DNA of 64,000 nt from Bacteroidales bacterium (GTDB taxonomy: Bacteria > Bacteroidota > Bacteroidia > Bacteroidales > Bacteroidaceae), in NCBI GenBank assembly GCA_015654535.1, contig JAATGU010000043.1, forward strand, positions 1 through 64,000, given 5' to 3'. The translations under genes were made by a program, and so were the position numbers. The notes below the pieces were generated by a model. That model saw only the letters and a list, made by a program, of their open reading frames with translations. It was not told the origin of the DNA and made no database searches. Shown one piece after another: positions 1 through 8,480 of this stretch. Within the stretch, counting starts at the first letter, position 1. The number at the start of each line of letters is the position of its first letter.

Positions 1-1209
1 ACAAAACATATTAAGATAAGCGAGTTCAATTACTCATTGCCGGATGAACGCATAGCGAAGTTTCCGCTTCCCGTGCGAGATCAATCTAAATTGTTAGTGT
101 ATGACCAAGGAGACGTGAGCGAAACTCATTTTACCTCCTTACCAGAATTAATTCCAGCTGGAAGTTTGATGATTTTTAATAACACCAAAGTGATTCAGGC
201 CCGCCTCCATTTCCGTAAAGAGACAGGAGCATTAATAGAAGTTTTTTGTTTGGAACCGATCTCTCCCAATGACTATGTATTATCTTTTCAGCAAACAGAG
301 AAGTGCAGTTGGCTTTGCATGATTGGTAATTTGAAAAAGTGGAAAGAAGGAGTGCTGAGTCGTGAAATTTCGGTGAGAGGAGTATCGGTGGTGCTGCAAG
401 CTTCCCGGGGAGAATGTCATGGAACAAGTCATTGGATTGATTTTTCGTGGAATAATAAAGAGATTACTTTTTCAGAAATACTGGAAGTAGTGGGAGAACT
501 GCCTATTCCTCCTTATCTAAATAGGGAAACGCAAGAGAGCGACAAGGAAACTTATCAGACGGTTTATTCAAAGATTGACGGATCAGTGGCAGCACCTACC
601 GCCGGACTTCATTTTACTGAGAAGGTGATGCAGGATTTGCAAAAACGTGGTGTGGAATTGGAAGAGCTTACTCTGCATGTGGGAGCGGGAACGTTTAAGC
701 CTGTAAAGAGTAAAGAGATAGCCGATCATGAAATGCACACGGAGTATATCTCTGTAAGTAAACAAACCATAGAAAGACTGATTGCTCACGAAGGCGAGGC
801 TGTAGCAGTAGGTACGACCTCTGTTCGTACATTGGAAAGCCTTTATTATATGGGAGTCGTGCTGAGCCAGAATCCAGATGCAAGTGATGAAGAACTTCAC
901 ATCACTCAGTGGCAACCTTATAATCATCCTTCGGAGATGACTTCCGTTGAGGCTTTTCAGCAAATACTTTTGTACATGGAGCGTCACAAAATAGAAGCAC
1001 TACATAGTAGTACGCAAATTATCATTGCTCCAGGTTATAAATACCATATTGTAAAGGCAATGATTACTAATTTTCATCAACCGCAGAGCACTTTATTATT
1101 ACTCGTCTCTGCTTTTGTACACGGAGATTGGAGGAAAATCTATGACTATGCACTAAGTCATGATTTTAGATTCCTGAGTTATGGAGATAGTTCGCTTCTA
1201 ATACCTTGA
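1..1209 (+). CDS. queA: S-adenosylmethionine:tRNA ribosyltransferase-isomerase (QueA family), 5' end outside window
   Basis: QueA moves the ribosyl part of S-adenosylmethionine onto preQ1 at tRNA position 34 to give epoxyqueuosine. The frame is open to the first base of the window (reading TKHIKISEFNY before the TTG at 37), so the real start lies upstream and that TTG is not the start. Family signatures are visible: LPDERIAKFPL at the N-terminus, SVAAPTAGLHFTE near nt 583-621, HVGAGTFKPV near nt 675-705, and TNFHQPQSTLLLLVSAF near the C-terminus. At least 402 residues are visible, against about 340-360 for the usual enzyme. The extra residues lie mainly between GTTSVRTLE and the IIIAPGYKY segment, so this may be a longer QueA subfamily. 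The family call is firm; exact equivalence to canonical QueA is less so. A Nudix gene follows after 21 bp. Confidence 0.9.
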   Translation, partial: TKHIKISEFNYSLPDERIAKFPLPVRDQSKLLVYDQGDVSETHFTSLPELIPAGSLMIFNNTKVIQARLHFRKETGALIEVFCLEPISPNDYVLSFQQTEKCSWLCMIGNLKKWKEGVLSREISVRGVSVVLQASRGECHGTSHWIDFSWNNKEITFSEILEVVGELPIPPYLNRETQESDKETYQTVYSKIDGSVAAPTAGLHFTEKVMQDLQKRGVELEELTLHVGAGTFKPVKSKEIADHEMHTEYISVSKQTIERLIAHEGEAVAVGTTSVRTLESLYYMGVVLSQNPDASDEELHITQWQPYNHPSEMTSVEAFQQILLYMERHKIEALHSSTQIIIAPGYKYHIVKAMITNFHQPQSTLLLLVSAFVHGDWRKIYDYALSHDFRFLSYGDSSLLIP

Positions 1210-1230
1210 ATAAAAAAACCAAATAAATAG

Positions 1231-1737
1231 ATGAAGAATAATGATGAAGAAATGTTCCCTGTTGTAGACGAAGAGGGAAATATCACGGGAGCTGCTTCCC
1301 GGGGTGAATGTCACAATGGGAGTAAGTTGTTGCATCCGGTGGTACATTTACATGTATTTAATTCAAAAGGGGAAATCTATTTGCAAAAACGTCCGGAATG
1401 GAAAGATATTCAGCCAGACAAATGGGATACTTCTGTGGGCGGTCATATAGATCTGGGAGAAAGTGTGGAGCAGGCTCTTCGACGGGAAGTGCAGGAAGAG
1501 ATTGGTATCACCGGATATACTCCCGAATTTATTACTTCTTATATTTTTCAGTCAGAAAGGGAAAAAGAGCTTGTCTTTGTCTATAAAACAACATATGATG
1601 GTCAGATTCTTCCTGATAAGGAGGAGTTGGCTGATGGTAGATTTTGGACTGTTGAGGAAATAAAAAAGAATTTAGGGAAAGAGGTATATACGCCCAATTT
1701 TGAAGGGGAGATAGTACGGGTAAAACTGTTTAATTGA
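1231..1737 (+). CDS. Nudix hydrolase, isopentenyl-diphosphate-isomerase-like subgroup
   Basis: A 168-aa cytoplasmic protein with a perfect Nudix box (G-x5-E-x7-REVQEEIGI) at about residues 71-93, the Mg-binding catalytic helix of enzymes that cleave nucleoside diphosphates linked to another group. The preceding stretch (ASRGECH..KLLHPVVHLHVF.....LQKR) is the form seen in Nudix proteins related to Idi and to YfcD-type hydrolases. The substrate cannot be read from the sequence. It begins 21 bp after the queA stop and is probably cotranscribed with it. The ATG at 1231 gives a normal family length. Nothing looks broken. Confidence 0.85.
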   Translation: MKNNDEEMFPVVDEEGNITGAASRGECHNGSKLLHPVVHLHVFNSKGEIYLQKRPEWKDIQPDKWDTSVGGHIDLGESVEQALRREVQEEIGITGYTPEFITSYIFQSEREKELVFVYKTTYDGQILPDKEELADGRFWTVEEIKKNLGKEVYTPNFEGEIVRVKLFN

Positions 1738-1865
1738 ATTCTTTTTATAAAATGGATATTCCATAACTTTAGTAATGCGTTAATAATAAAACTTTTGGGA
1801 ACAAAAGATTGCAGCAATCTGTTTATCCTTTAGAAATAAATTATTATTCACCTAAACTTAAAATT

Positions 1866-2114
1866 ATGGGATTTCTTTGGTTTATTATTATTGGTATCGT
1901 TGCTGGTTTTGCAGCTGGCAAGATTATGACAGGTGGAGGATTCGGCCTATTGGTAAATCTTATTTTGGGTATTATCGGCGGGGTTTTGGGCGGATGGATT
2001 TTTATGCTATTGGGAATTGCCACCGGCGGAATTATTGGTAGCTTGATAACAGCTACCGTTGGTGCGATCGTTGTACTTTGGATTGCATCCCTCTTCTCTG
2101 CTAGGAGACCTTAA
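1866..2114 (+). CDS. GlsB/YeaQ/YmgE-type small membrane protein
   Basis: An 82-aa, very hydrophobic, glycine-rich protein with about three membrane segments. Its glycine-rich repeats (IVAGFAAGKIM, LGIIGGVLGGWIF, ATGGIIGSLITATVGAIVV) match the transglycosylase-associated / GlsB-YeaQ family of inner-membrane proteins, often linked to general stress. The frame extends upstream to a TTG at 1809, but the added 19 residues are polar and precede a good ATG at 1866, so I start at the ATG. Molecular function is unknown for the family. A strong bidirectional terminator follows immediately. Confidence 0.8.
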   Translation: MGFLWFIIIGIVAGFAAGKIMTGGGFGLLVNLILGIIGGVLGGWIFMLLGIATGGIIGSLITATVGAIVVLWIASLFSARRP

Positions 2115-2125
2115 AATTAAATAGA

Positions 2126-2164
2126 AAAGCGAAGAAACCTTTTTTCTATTTGTTTCTTCGCTTT
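2126..2164. terminator. bidirectional hairpin terminator between convergent genes
   Basis: A perfect 13-bp inverted repeat (AAAGCGAAGAAAC at 2126-2138 and its complement at 2152-2164) encloses a 13-nt T-rich loop. It lies between the end of the + strand membrane protein gene (2114) and the end of the - strand mutase gene (2181), so it can stop transcription from both sides. Confidence 0.8.
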
Positions 2165-2180
2165 ATTTATGTAAAAGGGA

Positions 2181-3569
2181 TTATTTAGTCAATTCTTTAA
2201 TTACGTCCATTATTTTTTGTCCGATCTCTTCAGCTGCTTCCATAGTAGAAGCTTCAGAATAAATACGTATAATTGCTTCAGTATTACTTTTCCTCAAATG
2301 GACCCACTTGTCAGGAAAATCAATCTTTACTCCATCAATATCATTAATTTCTTCTTTAGCATAAATCTGCTTCACTTTAGCAAGAATTGCATCTACGTCA
2401 ATCGCTGGTGTTAGTTCTACTTTGTTTTTAGCAATAAAGTAGGGTGGATAAGTGGCTCTGAGTTCACTTACCTTTAGTCCTTCGTGAGCCAGATGACTTA
2501 AAAAAAGAGCAATTCCTACCAATGCATCACGTCCGTAGTGGCTCTCAGGGTAAATCACCCCGCCATTACCTTCGCCACCAATCACTGCATTAGTTTCTTT
2601 CATTTTGGTTACCACATTTACCTCACCTACAGCAGAAGCATTATAGGTTTGTCCGTATTTGCGGGTTACGTCACGAAGAGCACGAGTAGAACTTAAGTTG
2701 GATACCGTATTTCCCGGTGTATGTTTCAATATATAATCTGCAACTGTCACCAAAGTATATTCTTCTCCATACATCTTACCATCTTCACAAATCATAGCAA
2801 GACGATCTACGTCAGGATCCACTACAAAAGCAACATCTGCTTTTCCGCTTTTCATCAAATTCATGATATCTCCTAAGTTCTTCTCTAGTGGTTCCGGATT
2901 ATGTTTGAAATTTCCATCCGGTTCACAATAAAGTTTTTCAATATGCTTTACGCCTAGTGCATTTAGTAAATCGGGAAGAATAAGGCCTCCCACGGAATTT
3001 ACACAGTCAATGGCAACTCTGAAATTGGCTTTGCGGATAGCTTTCACATCTACCAATTTTAGTGCCAGAACACTATCTATATGTTTTTGATTGTAACTTA
3101 AATCTTCTCGATAAGATCCTAAATTGTCTACTTCAGCAAAAGTAAATTCTTCAGCAGCAGCAATTCGAAGAACTTCTTCTCCTTCAGCAGCATTTAAGAA
3201 TTCTCCATTTTCATTCAATAGCTTTAGCGCATTCCATTGCTTGGGGTTATGGCTGGCAGTAAGGATAATCCCACCACAAGCTTTTTCCATTGTAACTGCT
3301 ATCTCGGTAGTAGGAGTAGAGGCCAGGCCAATGTCTACCACGTCATATCCCATTCCCATTAAAGTTCCCACAACCACGTTATTGACCATCTTGCCGGAGA
3401 TACGCGCATCCCGTCCCACAACAATTTTATTGCTTGTGGCTTTACAGGTCTTTCTTATTAATGTTGCGTATGCAGAAGTGAATTTCACAATGTCGAGAGG
3501 ACTTAACCCCTCACCAGCTTGTCCGCCAATTGTTCCGCGGATACCGGATATTGATTTGATAAGTGTCAT
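2181..3569 (-). CDS. glmM: phosphoglucosamine mutase / phosphohexomutase
   Basis: A 462-aa alpha-D-phosphohexomutase that moves phosphate between C6 and C1 of a hexose (glucosamine in the GlmM role, feeding UDP-GlcNAc and peptidoglycan synthesis). All four active-site motifs are intact: the phosphoserine loop TASHNP (104-109, Ser106), the metal loop DPDVDR (251-256), the sugar-binding GEGNGG (332-337), and the phosphate-binding RKSNTEAIIRIY (427-438). Length is typical. It begins 5 bp downstream of the DUF4827 lipoprotein gene and is almost certainly cotranscribed with it. Bacteroidales genomes carry more than one mutase of this superfamily, so the GlmM assignment over phosphogluco/mannomutase is likely but not proven. 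Confidence 0.85.
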   Translation of the reverse strand: MTLIKSISGIRGTIGGQAGEGLSPLDIVKFTSAYATLIRKTCKATSNKIVVGRDARISGKMVNNVVVGTLMGMGYDVVDIGLASTPTTEIAVTMEKACGGIILTASHNPKQWNALKLLNENGEFLNAAEGEEVLRIAAAEEFTFAEVDNLGSYREDLSYNQKHIDSVLALKLVDVKAIRKANFRVAIDCVNSVGGLILPDLLNALGVKHIEKLYCEPDGNFKHNPEPLEKNLGDIMNLMKSGKADVAFVVDPDVDRLAMICEDGKMYGEEYTLVTVADYILKHTPGNTVSNLSSTRALRDVTRKYGQTYNASAVGEVNVVTKMKETNAVIGGEGNGGVIYPESHYGRDALVGIALFLSHLAHEGLKVSELRATYPPYFIAKNKVELTPAIDVDAILAKVKQIYAKEEINDIDGVKIDFPDKWVHLRKSNTEAIIRIYSEASTMEAAEEIGQKIMDVIKELTK

Positions 3570-3574
3570 AGTTA

Positions 3575-4168
3575 TTAGTAAATTGTGTATTGTATTTCGT
3601 AAAAATAAGGTGTTACATATTGTTGTGCAATGCTATGTCCTTTCTTTGAAGGCACTATCACTTTAATTTTAGCTCCGTCTCCTACATATTTGAGCGGCTC
3701 TAACCAACCAGCGGGAACTGCACTCCCATAGGAAGTTAACATGTAGGCTTTTTGATTCTGATCTTGAAAAAACAGACCATATGAACTTGTTCCGGATACA
3801 TTATATCTGAATTGGTCCACACTGGTGTTGTCATAGTAATTTGAGAGTATGCTGTCTCCCGATGCAATATCAATTTCTAAGAAACGAGTAAGCATAATAG
3901 CATTGTTCTCGGGAATTTTACCACCTTTTTTATCAATATGTAAATAGACACCATCGTAAAACAATACATATTCGTTTTCCGCAGTGGTAGTATCTTGTTT
4001 CAAGAACTGATCGGTACTTATAACGTTAATATTATGATTTTTAATATAGGCGTTGATAGACTTACTCTCATCTGCCAACATTTCAGCGTAAGTCTTTGAG
4101 TTATCGCAGGACTGAAGGGCAAGCCCAGTCATTAGTAAAGAGAATAGTAGTAAAGTTAGTTTCTTCAT
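3575..4168 (-). CDS. DUF4827-type lipoprotein
   Basis: A 197-aa lipoprotein with a signal peptide ending in the lipobox LQSC (Cys21). The mature part is mixed alpha/beta and resembles the DUF4827 family of Bacteroidales, which is thought to be related to FKBP-like folds; that link is from memory of the family. No catalytic residues can be named. It sits directly upstream of the mutase gene, 5 bp apart, with a promoter match just before its ATG, so the pair looks like one transcription unit. Function unknown. The link to hexosamine or envelope synthesis is inference from position only. Confidence 0.7.
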   Translation of the reverse strand: MKKLTLLLFSLLMTGLALQSCDNSKTYAEMLADESKSINAYIKNHNINVISTDQFLKQDTTTAENEYVLFYDGVYLHIDKKGGKIPENNAIMLTRFLEIDIASGDSILSNYYDNTSVDQFRYNVSGTSSYGLFFQDQNQKAYMLTSYGSAVPAGWLEPLKYVGDGAKIKVIVPSKKGHSIAQQYVTPYFYEIQYTIY

Positions 4169-4190
4169 ATTTATGTCTTAATATTCCGTA

Positions 4191-4225
4191 CAAAAATAGT
4201 AATTCAGTTGGTAATTACCGCAAGG
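4191..4225 (-). promoter_or_regulatory. promoter for DUF4827-mutase operon
   Basis: Read on the - strand there is TATTTTTG (4191-4198), an exact match to TAnnTTTG, with a CTTG about 22 nt upstream. The predicted transcript start lies about 18 nt before the ATG at 4168. Confidence 0.45.
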
Positions 4226-4250
4226 TTTGCATGCAATTATGCTTAAATAA

Positions 4251-5285
4251 CTATTTTTTTGCAGTTAACAATGGTTTATATTTTTTCAAACCCTGTTTAA
4301 AGATTTCGATTGCTTCTGACATGGTCCCGTAAAATTCTCCACCGGAAGCGTTCAAATGTCCTCCGCCTCCAAAATATTCGGCTGCAAACTTATTGCAAGG
4401 GAATTTTCCTACAGATCGCAGAGACAGTTTTATCATATCTTTGTCTTCCCGGAAAAAAACAACAAATTCAACACCTTTGATGGTTAGTGGAATATTGACG
4501 AATCCTTCGGAATCTCCTTTTATGTAGTTAAATTCCTTTAGTTCCTCATTACTGAGTGAGATCAAAGCTGAATGATATTCGGGATATACTTTCATTTTTG
4601 AATAGAGAATATATCCCATCAGGCGTAATCGACTCTCAGAATACGTGCTGTAGACTTTACGGTAGATATCATCTTTATCAATTTTTTTAGAGAGTAGTTC
4701 ACTGATTATAAAATAAATCTCGCGGTTGTTCGAGTTATAAGTGAATCCACCTGTATCAGTCATCATTCCGGTATAGATGCATTCTGCTCCTTCTTTACTA
4801 ATATCATCTAAATATCCCATGCGGCTAATCAGTCGGAAAATTAATTCCGAAGTAGATGAAAGCGCTGGATATGACATAGTGATGCCACAGAAATCTTCAG
4901 GAAAGGGATGATGATCCACCATCAATTTGCAGGCACTTGCATTTTTCACGGCATCTGCCATTGTATCGATTCGCTTCAGTGCGTTAAAATCAAGGCAGCA
5001 TATTATATCGGCTTCGGAAAGAAGCTTATCGGCTAAGTCTTTATTCTGGTCGTAAAACAAGATATCTTGTGCACCGGACATCCATTTTAAGAACTCGGGA
5101 AATGCATTGGGAACGATAATATTCACTTCTTTTTTCTTAGAACGGAGAAAGTGATAAAATCCCAAAGAAGATCCAATGGCATCTCCGTCAGGAGATACGT
5201 GGGCTACAATAACTATCTTTTCGGATTTGTCCAGCCATTTATGGAAATGATCAATTTTTGTTTGATCTATTACTTCTGTTAACAT
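4251..5285 (-). CDS. DHH-family phosphoesterase (NrnA/RecJ-like)
   Basis: A cytoplasmic DHH/DHHA1 phosphoesterase of 344 aa, the group that includes NrnA-type nanoRNases, pAp phosphatases and cyclic-dinucleotide intermediates hydrolases. Motifs are in order: HVSPDGDAIGSS (DGDAIGS at 33-39), the DHH triad (124-126), GMMTDTGGF (173-181), and the DHHA1 loop GGGGHLNASGG (306-316). The frame runs upstream to a TTG at 5315, but the ATG at 5285 gives the usual family N-terminus (MLTEVIDQTKIDHF). It lies between comEC and the DUF4827 gene on the same strand. The substrate (short RNA, pAp or pApA) is not decided by sequence. Confidence 0.85.
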   Translation of the reverse strand: MLTEVIDQTKIDHFHKWLDKSEKIVIVAHVSPDGDAIGSSLGFYHFLRSKKKEVNIIVPNAFPEFLKWMSGAQDILFYDQNKDLADKLLSEADIICCLDFNALKRIDTMADAVKNASACKLMVDHHPFPEDFCGITMSYPALSSTSELIFRLISRMGYLDDISKEGAECIYTGMMTDTGGFTYNSNNREIYFIISELLSKKIDKDDIYRKVYSTYSESRLRLMGYILYSKMKVYPEYHSALISLSNEELKEFNYIKGDSEGFVNIPLTIKGVEFVVFFREDKDMIKLSLRSVGKFPCNKFAAEYFGGGGHLNASGGEFYGTMSEAIEIFKQGLKKYKPLLTAKK

Positions 5286-5334
5286 AACTTTTATCTTCTT
5301 TATAATTGCCTGCAAAAGTACAAATTAAATTGCA

Positions 5335-7431
5335 TTAAAGAGGAATCTGGAGGGCTCCTTTTTCGGATAACGAAACAAAATTTACTCCTAAAAGTCTGCA
5401 TTCTTTCTTGAAAGACTCTCGATGATAGTCGCTTACCGAAGCGTCAATTACTATCTTCTGCGCATTGAAAAGCGGCATTAACCAAGCCAGTCTTCCTTTA
5501 TAACCTTTGCAGAGGTATAAATAATCAATGTATAACGGATGATCGGACACTTTGTTTCGCCAAGTATCATCTTTTATCATACAGATGGTTTTCCCTTCAA
5601 AGCAGAGTATATCTTTGTGTTTCCAAATCCCTGTTCCTTGATAATCAGGAGGAAGTATCAGAGGATTACTTAATCCTAGTTTTGTCCAGTAGCGCTGAGC
5701 GGCATAGCGTAACTTTTGAGGCACACTGTCTTTTTCAGCTGAAAATAAATAAGATGTTTTTTTTGACTCAATGAGTTGTATTGTAGGGCAATTACGGGTG
5801 TTGTAAAAGACAATGGAACGCATGCTTTGTTGTTGGTATCTTTCCTCGGCATGAAAAAGACAGAGGAATAGGATGCAGGGGAGTAAGCAAAAAAGTGCCC
5901 ATCGCTTTTTTAAAATAAAAAAGAATGTAAAAAAGAGAAGCACCAGATAAAGAATAGCGACATCAGTAGTACTCAGCCAAATTCCATTAATAGAGGAAAA
6001 AGGGAGATGTTCCACAAAGGCTACACTACCGTTTAAAAGTTTGATTGCTTCTTTGAGCAAAAAAGCGAGAATTGATTGTATAGGAGGAATAAATTCCAGG
6101 CAAAGCGTGAAGACTGCCAGATACATAATTCCTGAAACCAGTGGAATAACAAGAATGTTAGTGAGCAGAAAATGAGTGGAAAAAAGAGAAAAGTAATAGA
6201 GCACAATAGGGGCGGTGATGGCTTGGGCGGCAATAGAGACGCTCATTAGTCCCCATATATATTTCCCAATACGGCTTTTTACGTTTATCCGACTATAAAT
6301 CCATGGCTGGAGAAGCACGATGCCAGCTACCGCGGAAAATGAGAGTTGAAAACTAACATCGTATAGATAGAAAGGATTGTAAACCAACATTAGCAAGGCA
6401 GCTACAGCTAAGGTGTTGAGAGTTACTGGATGATTATTTCGTATTTTAGAAAGAGCAATCAACGAAAACATAGTTACTGAACGGACAACAGGAGAAAGTA
6501 ATCCAGTGAGAAAAGCAAACCCCCACAATGCCGTAATAATAATTAGCTGCTTTGCAACCAGAGATTCTTTTCGTCTGTTGGCAAAGCTAAGAATAAAATC
6601 TAGTAGGAAGTAAAGAAATCCAATATGTAATCCTGAAAGGGAAAGGACATGACTGGCTCCCGATATGGAGTAACTCGTTTTGATTTCTTCACTTAATTCG
6701 TTCTGATATCCTAATACCAATGCTGAAAGTACACTATATTCATCTCCCGAGAACCCTAGTTTCTTTATTTTTCTCAATAGCATTTCACGATAATCCAGCG
6801 CAATTTGTTCTATTGTCCGGGAAGAATTGTGCCCTGCTGAAAGCCAGTTACCTGTATAAGCAAAGGCTGTTCCACTGATTCCCTGATGAATTAAGTAAGA
6901 AGCATAGTCAAATTCTTCGGGATTGCCACTATTGTGGGGAGCACTAATCTGGCCGTAGAACAATAATTGATCTCCACGTTTTAATCGTCGGCTGATTGAA
7001 TCTTTGGTCAGGTAAAGTAAAATATCTTTTTGAATGGAATGGATACCGCATGAGTCACGCTTTGTAAGTACGGTAACGGGGCAAAGGATGGTACGTTCTT
7101 TTTCAGTGGGAGGAGCCGTGAGTAGAACTTTATAAATACATTTTTCCGCGCTCCATTGATGGTGTGTGGTTGATAGATGGAATTCCGTTATTCCAGTTCC
7201 TATGATGAAGAGTAACCAGTAAATACTAACTCCCGTTAGCCATCGGTATGTATATTTCTTAAAATGGTGATAGATAAGGAATGAACAAAAATATCCCAAA
7301 AGGAGTAAGGAGATAACTATTCCTCCGCATCCTGTTTCGTGAAGAAATGAATGACTGAAATATATCCCGAGTATCAGCGGAACCAAGAATCGGAGAAAGG
7401 GATATCTGTGCAGATGTAAGGGGAACTGCAC
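5335..7431 (-). CDS. comEC: ComEC/Rec2-family DNA-uptake channel protein
   Basis: A 698-aa polytopic inner-membrane protein. The N-terminal membrane helices and OB-like periplasmic region (to about residue 220) are followed by the competence domain, with the typical GASHVLSLSGLHIG helix at about residues 254-268 and a run of eight or so further membrane segments. The last 170 residues form a soluble C-terminal part that does not show an HxHxDH metallo-beta-lactamase motif, so this is the short Bacteroidetes form. In competent bacteria ComEC carries single-stranded DNA across the inner membrane; whether this strain is competent is unknown. It starts 8 bp after rpe and ends 49 bp before the DHH phosphoesterase gene, consistent with one operon. 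Confidence 0.85.
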   Translation of the reverse strand: MQFPLHLHRYPFLRFLVPLILGIYFSHSFLHETGCGGIVISLLLLGYFCSFLIYHHFKKYTYRWLTGVSIYWLLFIIGTGITEFHLSTTHHQWSAEKCIYKVLLTAPPTEKERTILCPVTVLTKRDSCGIHSIQKDILLYLTKDSISRRLKRGDQLLFYGQISAPHNSGNPEEFDYASYLIHQGISGTAFAYTGNWLSAGHNSSRTIEQIALDYREMLLRKIKKLGFSGDEYSVLSALVLGYQNELSEEIKTSYSISGASHVLSLSGLHIGFLYFLLDFILSFANRRKESLVAKQLIIITALWGFAFLTGLLSPVVRSVTMFSLIALSKIRNNHPVTLNTLAVAALLMLVYNPFYLYDVSFQLSFSAVAGIVLLQPWIYSRINVKSRIGKYIWGLMSVSIAAQAITAPIVLYYFSLFSTHFLLTNILVIPLVSGIMYLAVFTLCLEFIPPIQSILAFLLKEAIKLLNGSVAFVEHLPFSSINGIWLSTTDVAILYLVLLFFTFFFILKKRWALFCLLPCILFLCLFHAEERYQQQSMRSIVFYNTRNCPTIQLIESKKTSYLFSAEKDSVPQKLRYAAQRYWTKLGLSNPLILPPDYQGTGIWKHKDILCFEGKTICMIKDDTWRNKVSDHPLYIDYLYLCKGYKGRLAWLMPLFNAQKIVIDASVSDYHRESFKKECRLLGVNFVSLSEKGALQIPL

Positions 7432-7439
7432 AGTGAGGA

Positions 7440-8090
7440 TTATAATGTTTTAAGTTGATGAATCATTTCTTCGGGAGAAGGAGCGGCAAACACAGCATTT
7501 CCAGCGACTAATATATCGGCTCCTGCTTCAAGTAGTAAGATTCCTGTTTCTAGATTTACACCGCCATCTACTTCAATCAAAGCTTTTGATCCGGTTTCAT
7601 CAATCAGTTGGCGAAGTTCTTTTACTTTATCCACTGTATGTCTGATGAATTTTTGTCCGCCGAATCCGGGATTTACTCCCATTATCAGTACCATATATAC
7701 ATCTTCCAAGATATCTTTTAGGAGACAAACAGGAGTTGCAGGATTGATAGTCACTGCTGGTTCCATACCTGCTTCACGGATTTCTTGAATTATTCGATGA
7801 AGGTGCGGGCAGGCTTCATAATGCACGTTCATAATTGTACCTCCTGCGGATTTAACTTCTTTGATGAATTTTTCAGGATTCACAATCATCAGATGCACAT
7901 CCAAAGGTTTTTTACAGATCTTGCTTACTGATTTTATTACAGGGAATCCGAAAGAAATATTGGGAACAAATACACCGTCCATGATGTCAAGATGCAACCA
8001 ATCGGCTTCGCTTCGATTAATCATTTCAATATCTTTTGCCAGATTCGTAAAATCGGCTGCGAGCAGTGAAGGGGATATTTTATGTTTCAT
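7440..8090 (-). CDS. rpe: ribulose-phosphate 3-epimerase
   Basis: A 216-aa TIM-barrel enzyme that interconverts ribulose 5-phosphate and xylulose 5-phosphate in the pentose phosphate pathway. Visible residues: SPSLLAADF at the N-terminus, metal ligands His34 and Asp36 in HLDIMDGVFVPN, His67 in VHLMI, the NPGFGGQ phosphate loop (140-146), and Asp175 in VDGGVN. The open frame extends 50 codons upstream to 8240, but the added residues do not look like the family and would overlap the small gene at 8233-8409. The ATG at 8090 gives the standard length and leaves a leader of about 23 nt after the promoter match at 8119-8126. Confidence 0.93.
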   Translation of the reverse strand: MKHKISPSLLAADFTNLAKDIEMINRSEADWLHLDIMDGVFVPNISFGFPVIKSVSKICKKPLDVHLMIVNPEKFIKEVKSAGGTIMNVHYEACPHLHRIIQEIREAGMEPAVTINPATPVCLLKDILEDVYMVLIMGVNPGFGGQKFIRHTVDKVKELRQLIDETGSKALIEVDGGVNLETGILLLEAGADILVAGNAVFAAPSPEEMIHQLKTL

Positions 8091-8118
8091 GAATGTTTTT
8101 ACTGTATGATTCATGGTG

Positions 8119-8126
8119 CAAAAATA
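8119..8126 (-). promoter_or_regulatory. -7 element upstream of rpe
   Basis: On the - strand this reads TATTTTTG, an exact TAnnTTTG. No clear TTTG is seen at the -33 position, so the match rests on the -7 box alone. It supports the ATG at 8090 over the upstream in-frame ATG at 8114, which would be leaderless. Confidence 0.4.
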
Positions 8127-8232
8127 AATAAAATAATCGAGGTAGAGGGCCTTTGTTTCGACTTCTTTTATAAAAGGTGTAGAGATATTATGGCATGTTA
8201 TTCTACATAAGGACATTAAAATGTGTGAGAAC

Positions 8233-8409
8233 TTATCCAATAATAATCCCTTGCAAACCTTCTGGCATTGACAGTTCTACCTGATAATTACGGGCAAAAG
8301 CTTTAAGAAAGGCAAGTGTCCGGGCACTAGGATGAGAATCAGCTTTTTCTTTGACAGCCGGTTTTTCCTTAGGCTGCTGTGTAATAGTTGAAGTAATATT
8401 ACTTTTCAT
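8233..8409 (-). CDS. small basic protein of unknown function, 58 aa
   Basis: A short frame on the - strand from the ATG at 8409 to the TAA at 8233. It encodes MKSNITSTITQQPKEKPAVK..., then ADSHPSARTLAFLKAF and ARNYQVELSMPEGLQGIIIG. The first half is polar and probably disordered; the second half (from about residue 26) looks like a short amphipathic helix followed by a conserved-looking tail. No known domain, signal peptide or membrane segment is seen. It lies 71 bp downstream of the ECF sigma factor gene on the same strand and is probably cotranscribed with it. I believe similar small proteins occur next to this sigma factor in other Bacteroides, but cannot check that here. Confidence 0.6.
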   Translation of the reverse strand: MKSNITSTITQQPKEKPAVKEKADSHPSARTLAFLKAFARNYQVELSMPEGLQGIIIG

Positions 8410-8480
8410 AGGCGTACAAAATTATGTTGTTTTTAATAAAACGCAGGAAATATAATTTTAGTATGCTTGGAGTAACTATT

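Noticed and set aside
583..987. 134-aa open frame antisense to queA
   Set aside because: Shadow frame inside a well-recognised gene.
402..1314. Near-identical 20-base stretches (CTTCCCGGGGxGAATGTCA) in the queA-type gene and the Nudix gene
   Set aside because: Both encode SRGECH within their own family context; no extended similarity, so most likely chance.
1741..1800. TAACTTTA upstream of the GlsB-type gene as a promoter
   Set aside because: One mismatch in the critical TTTG and no -33 element; too weak to call.
3124..3666. 180-aa open frame antisense to the mutase gene
   Set aside because: Shadow of a confidently identified gene; no domain or start context.
8091..8240. 50-codon N-terminal extension of the rpe frame
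   Set aside because: Not family-like, would overlap the small gene at 8233, and a -7 promoter box lies inside it.
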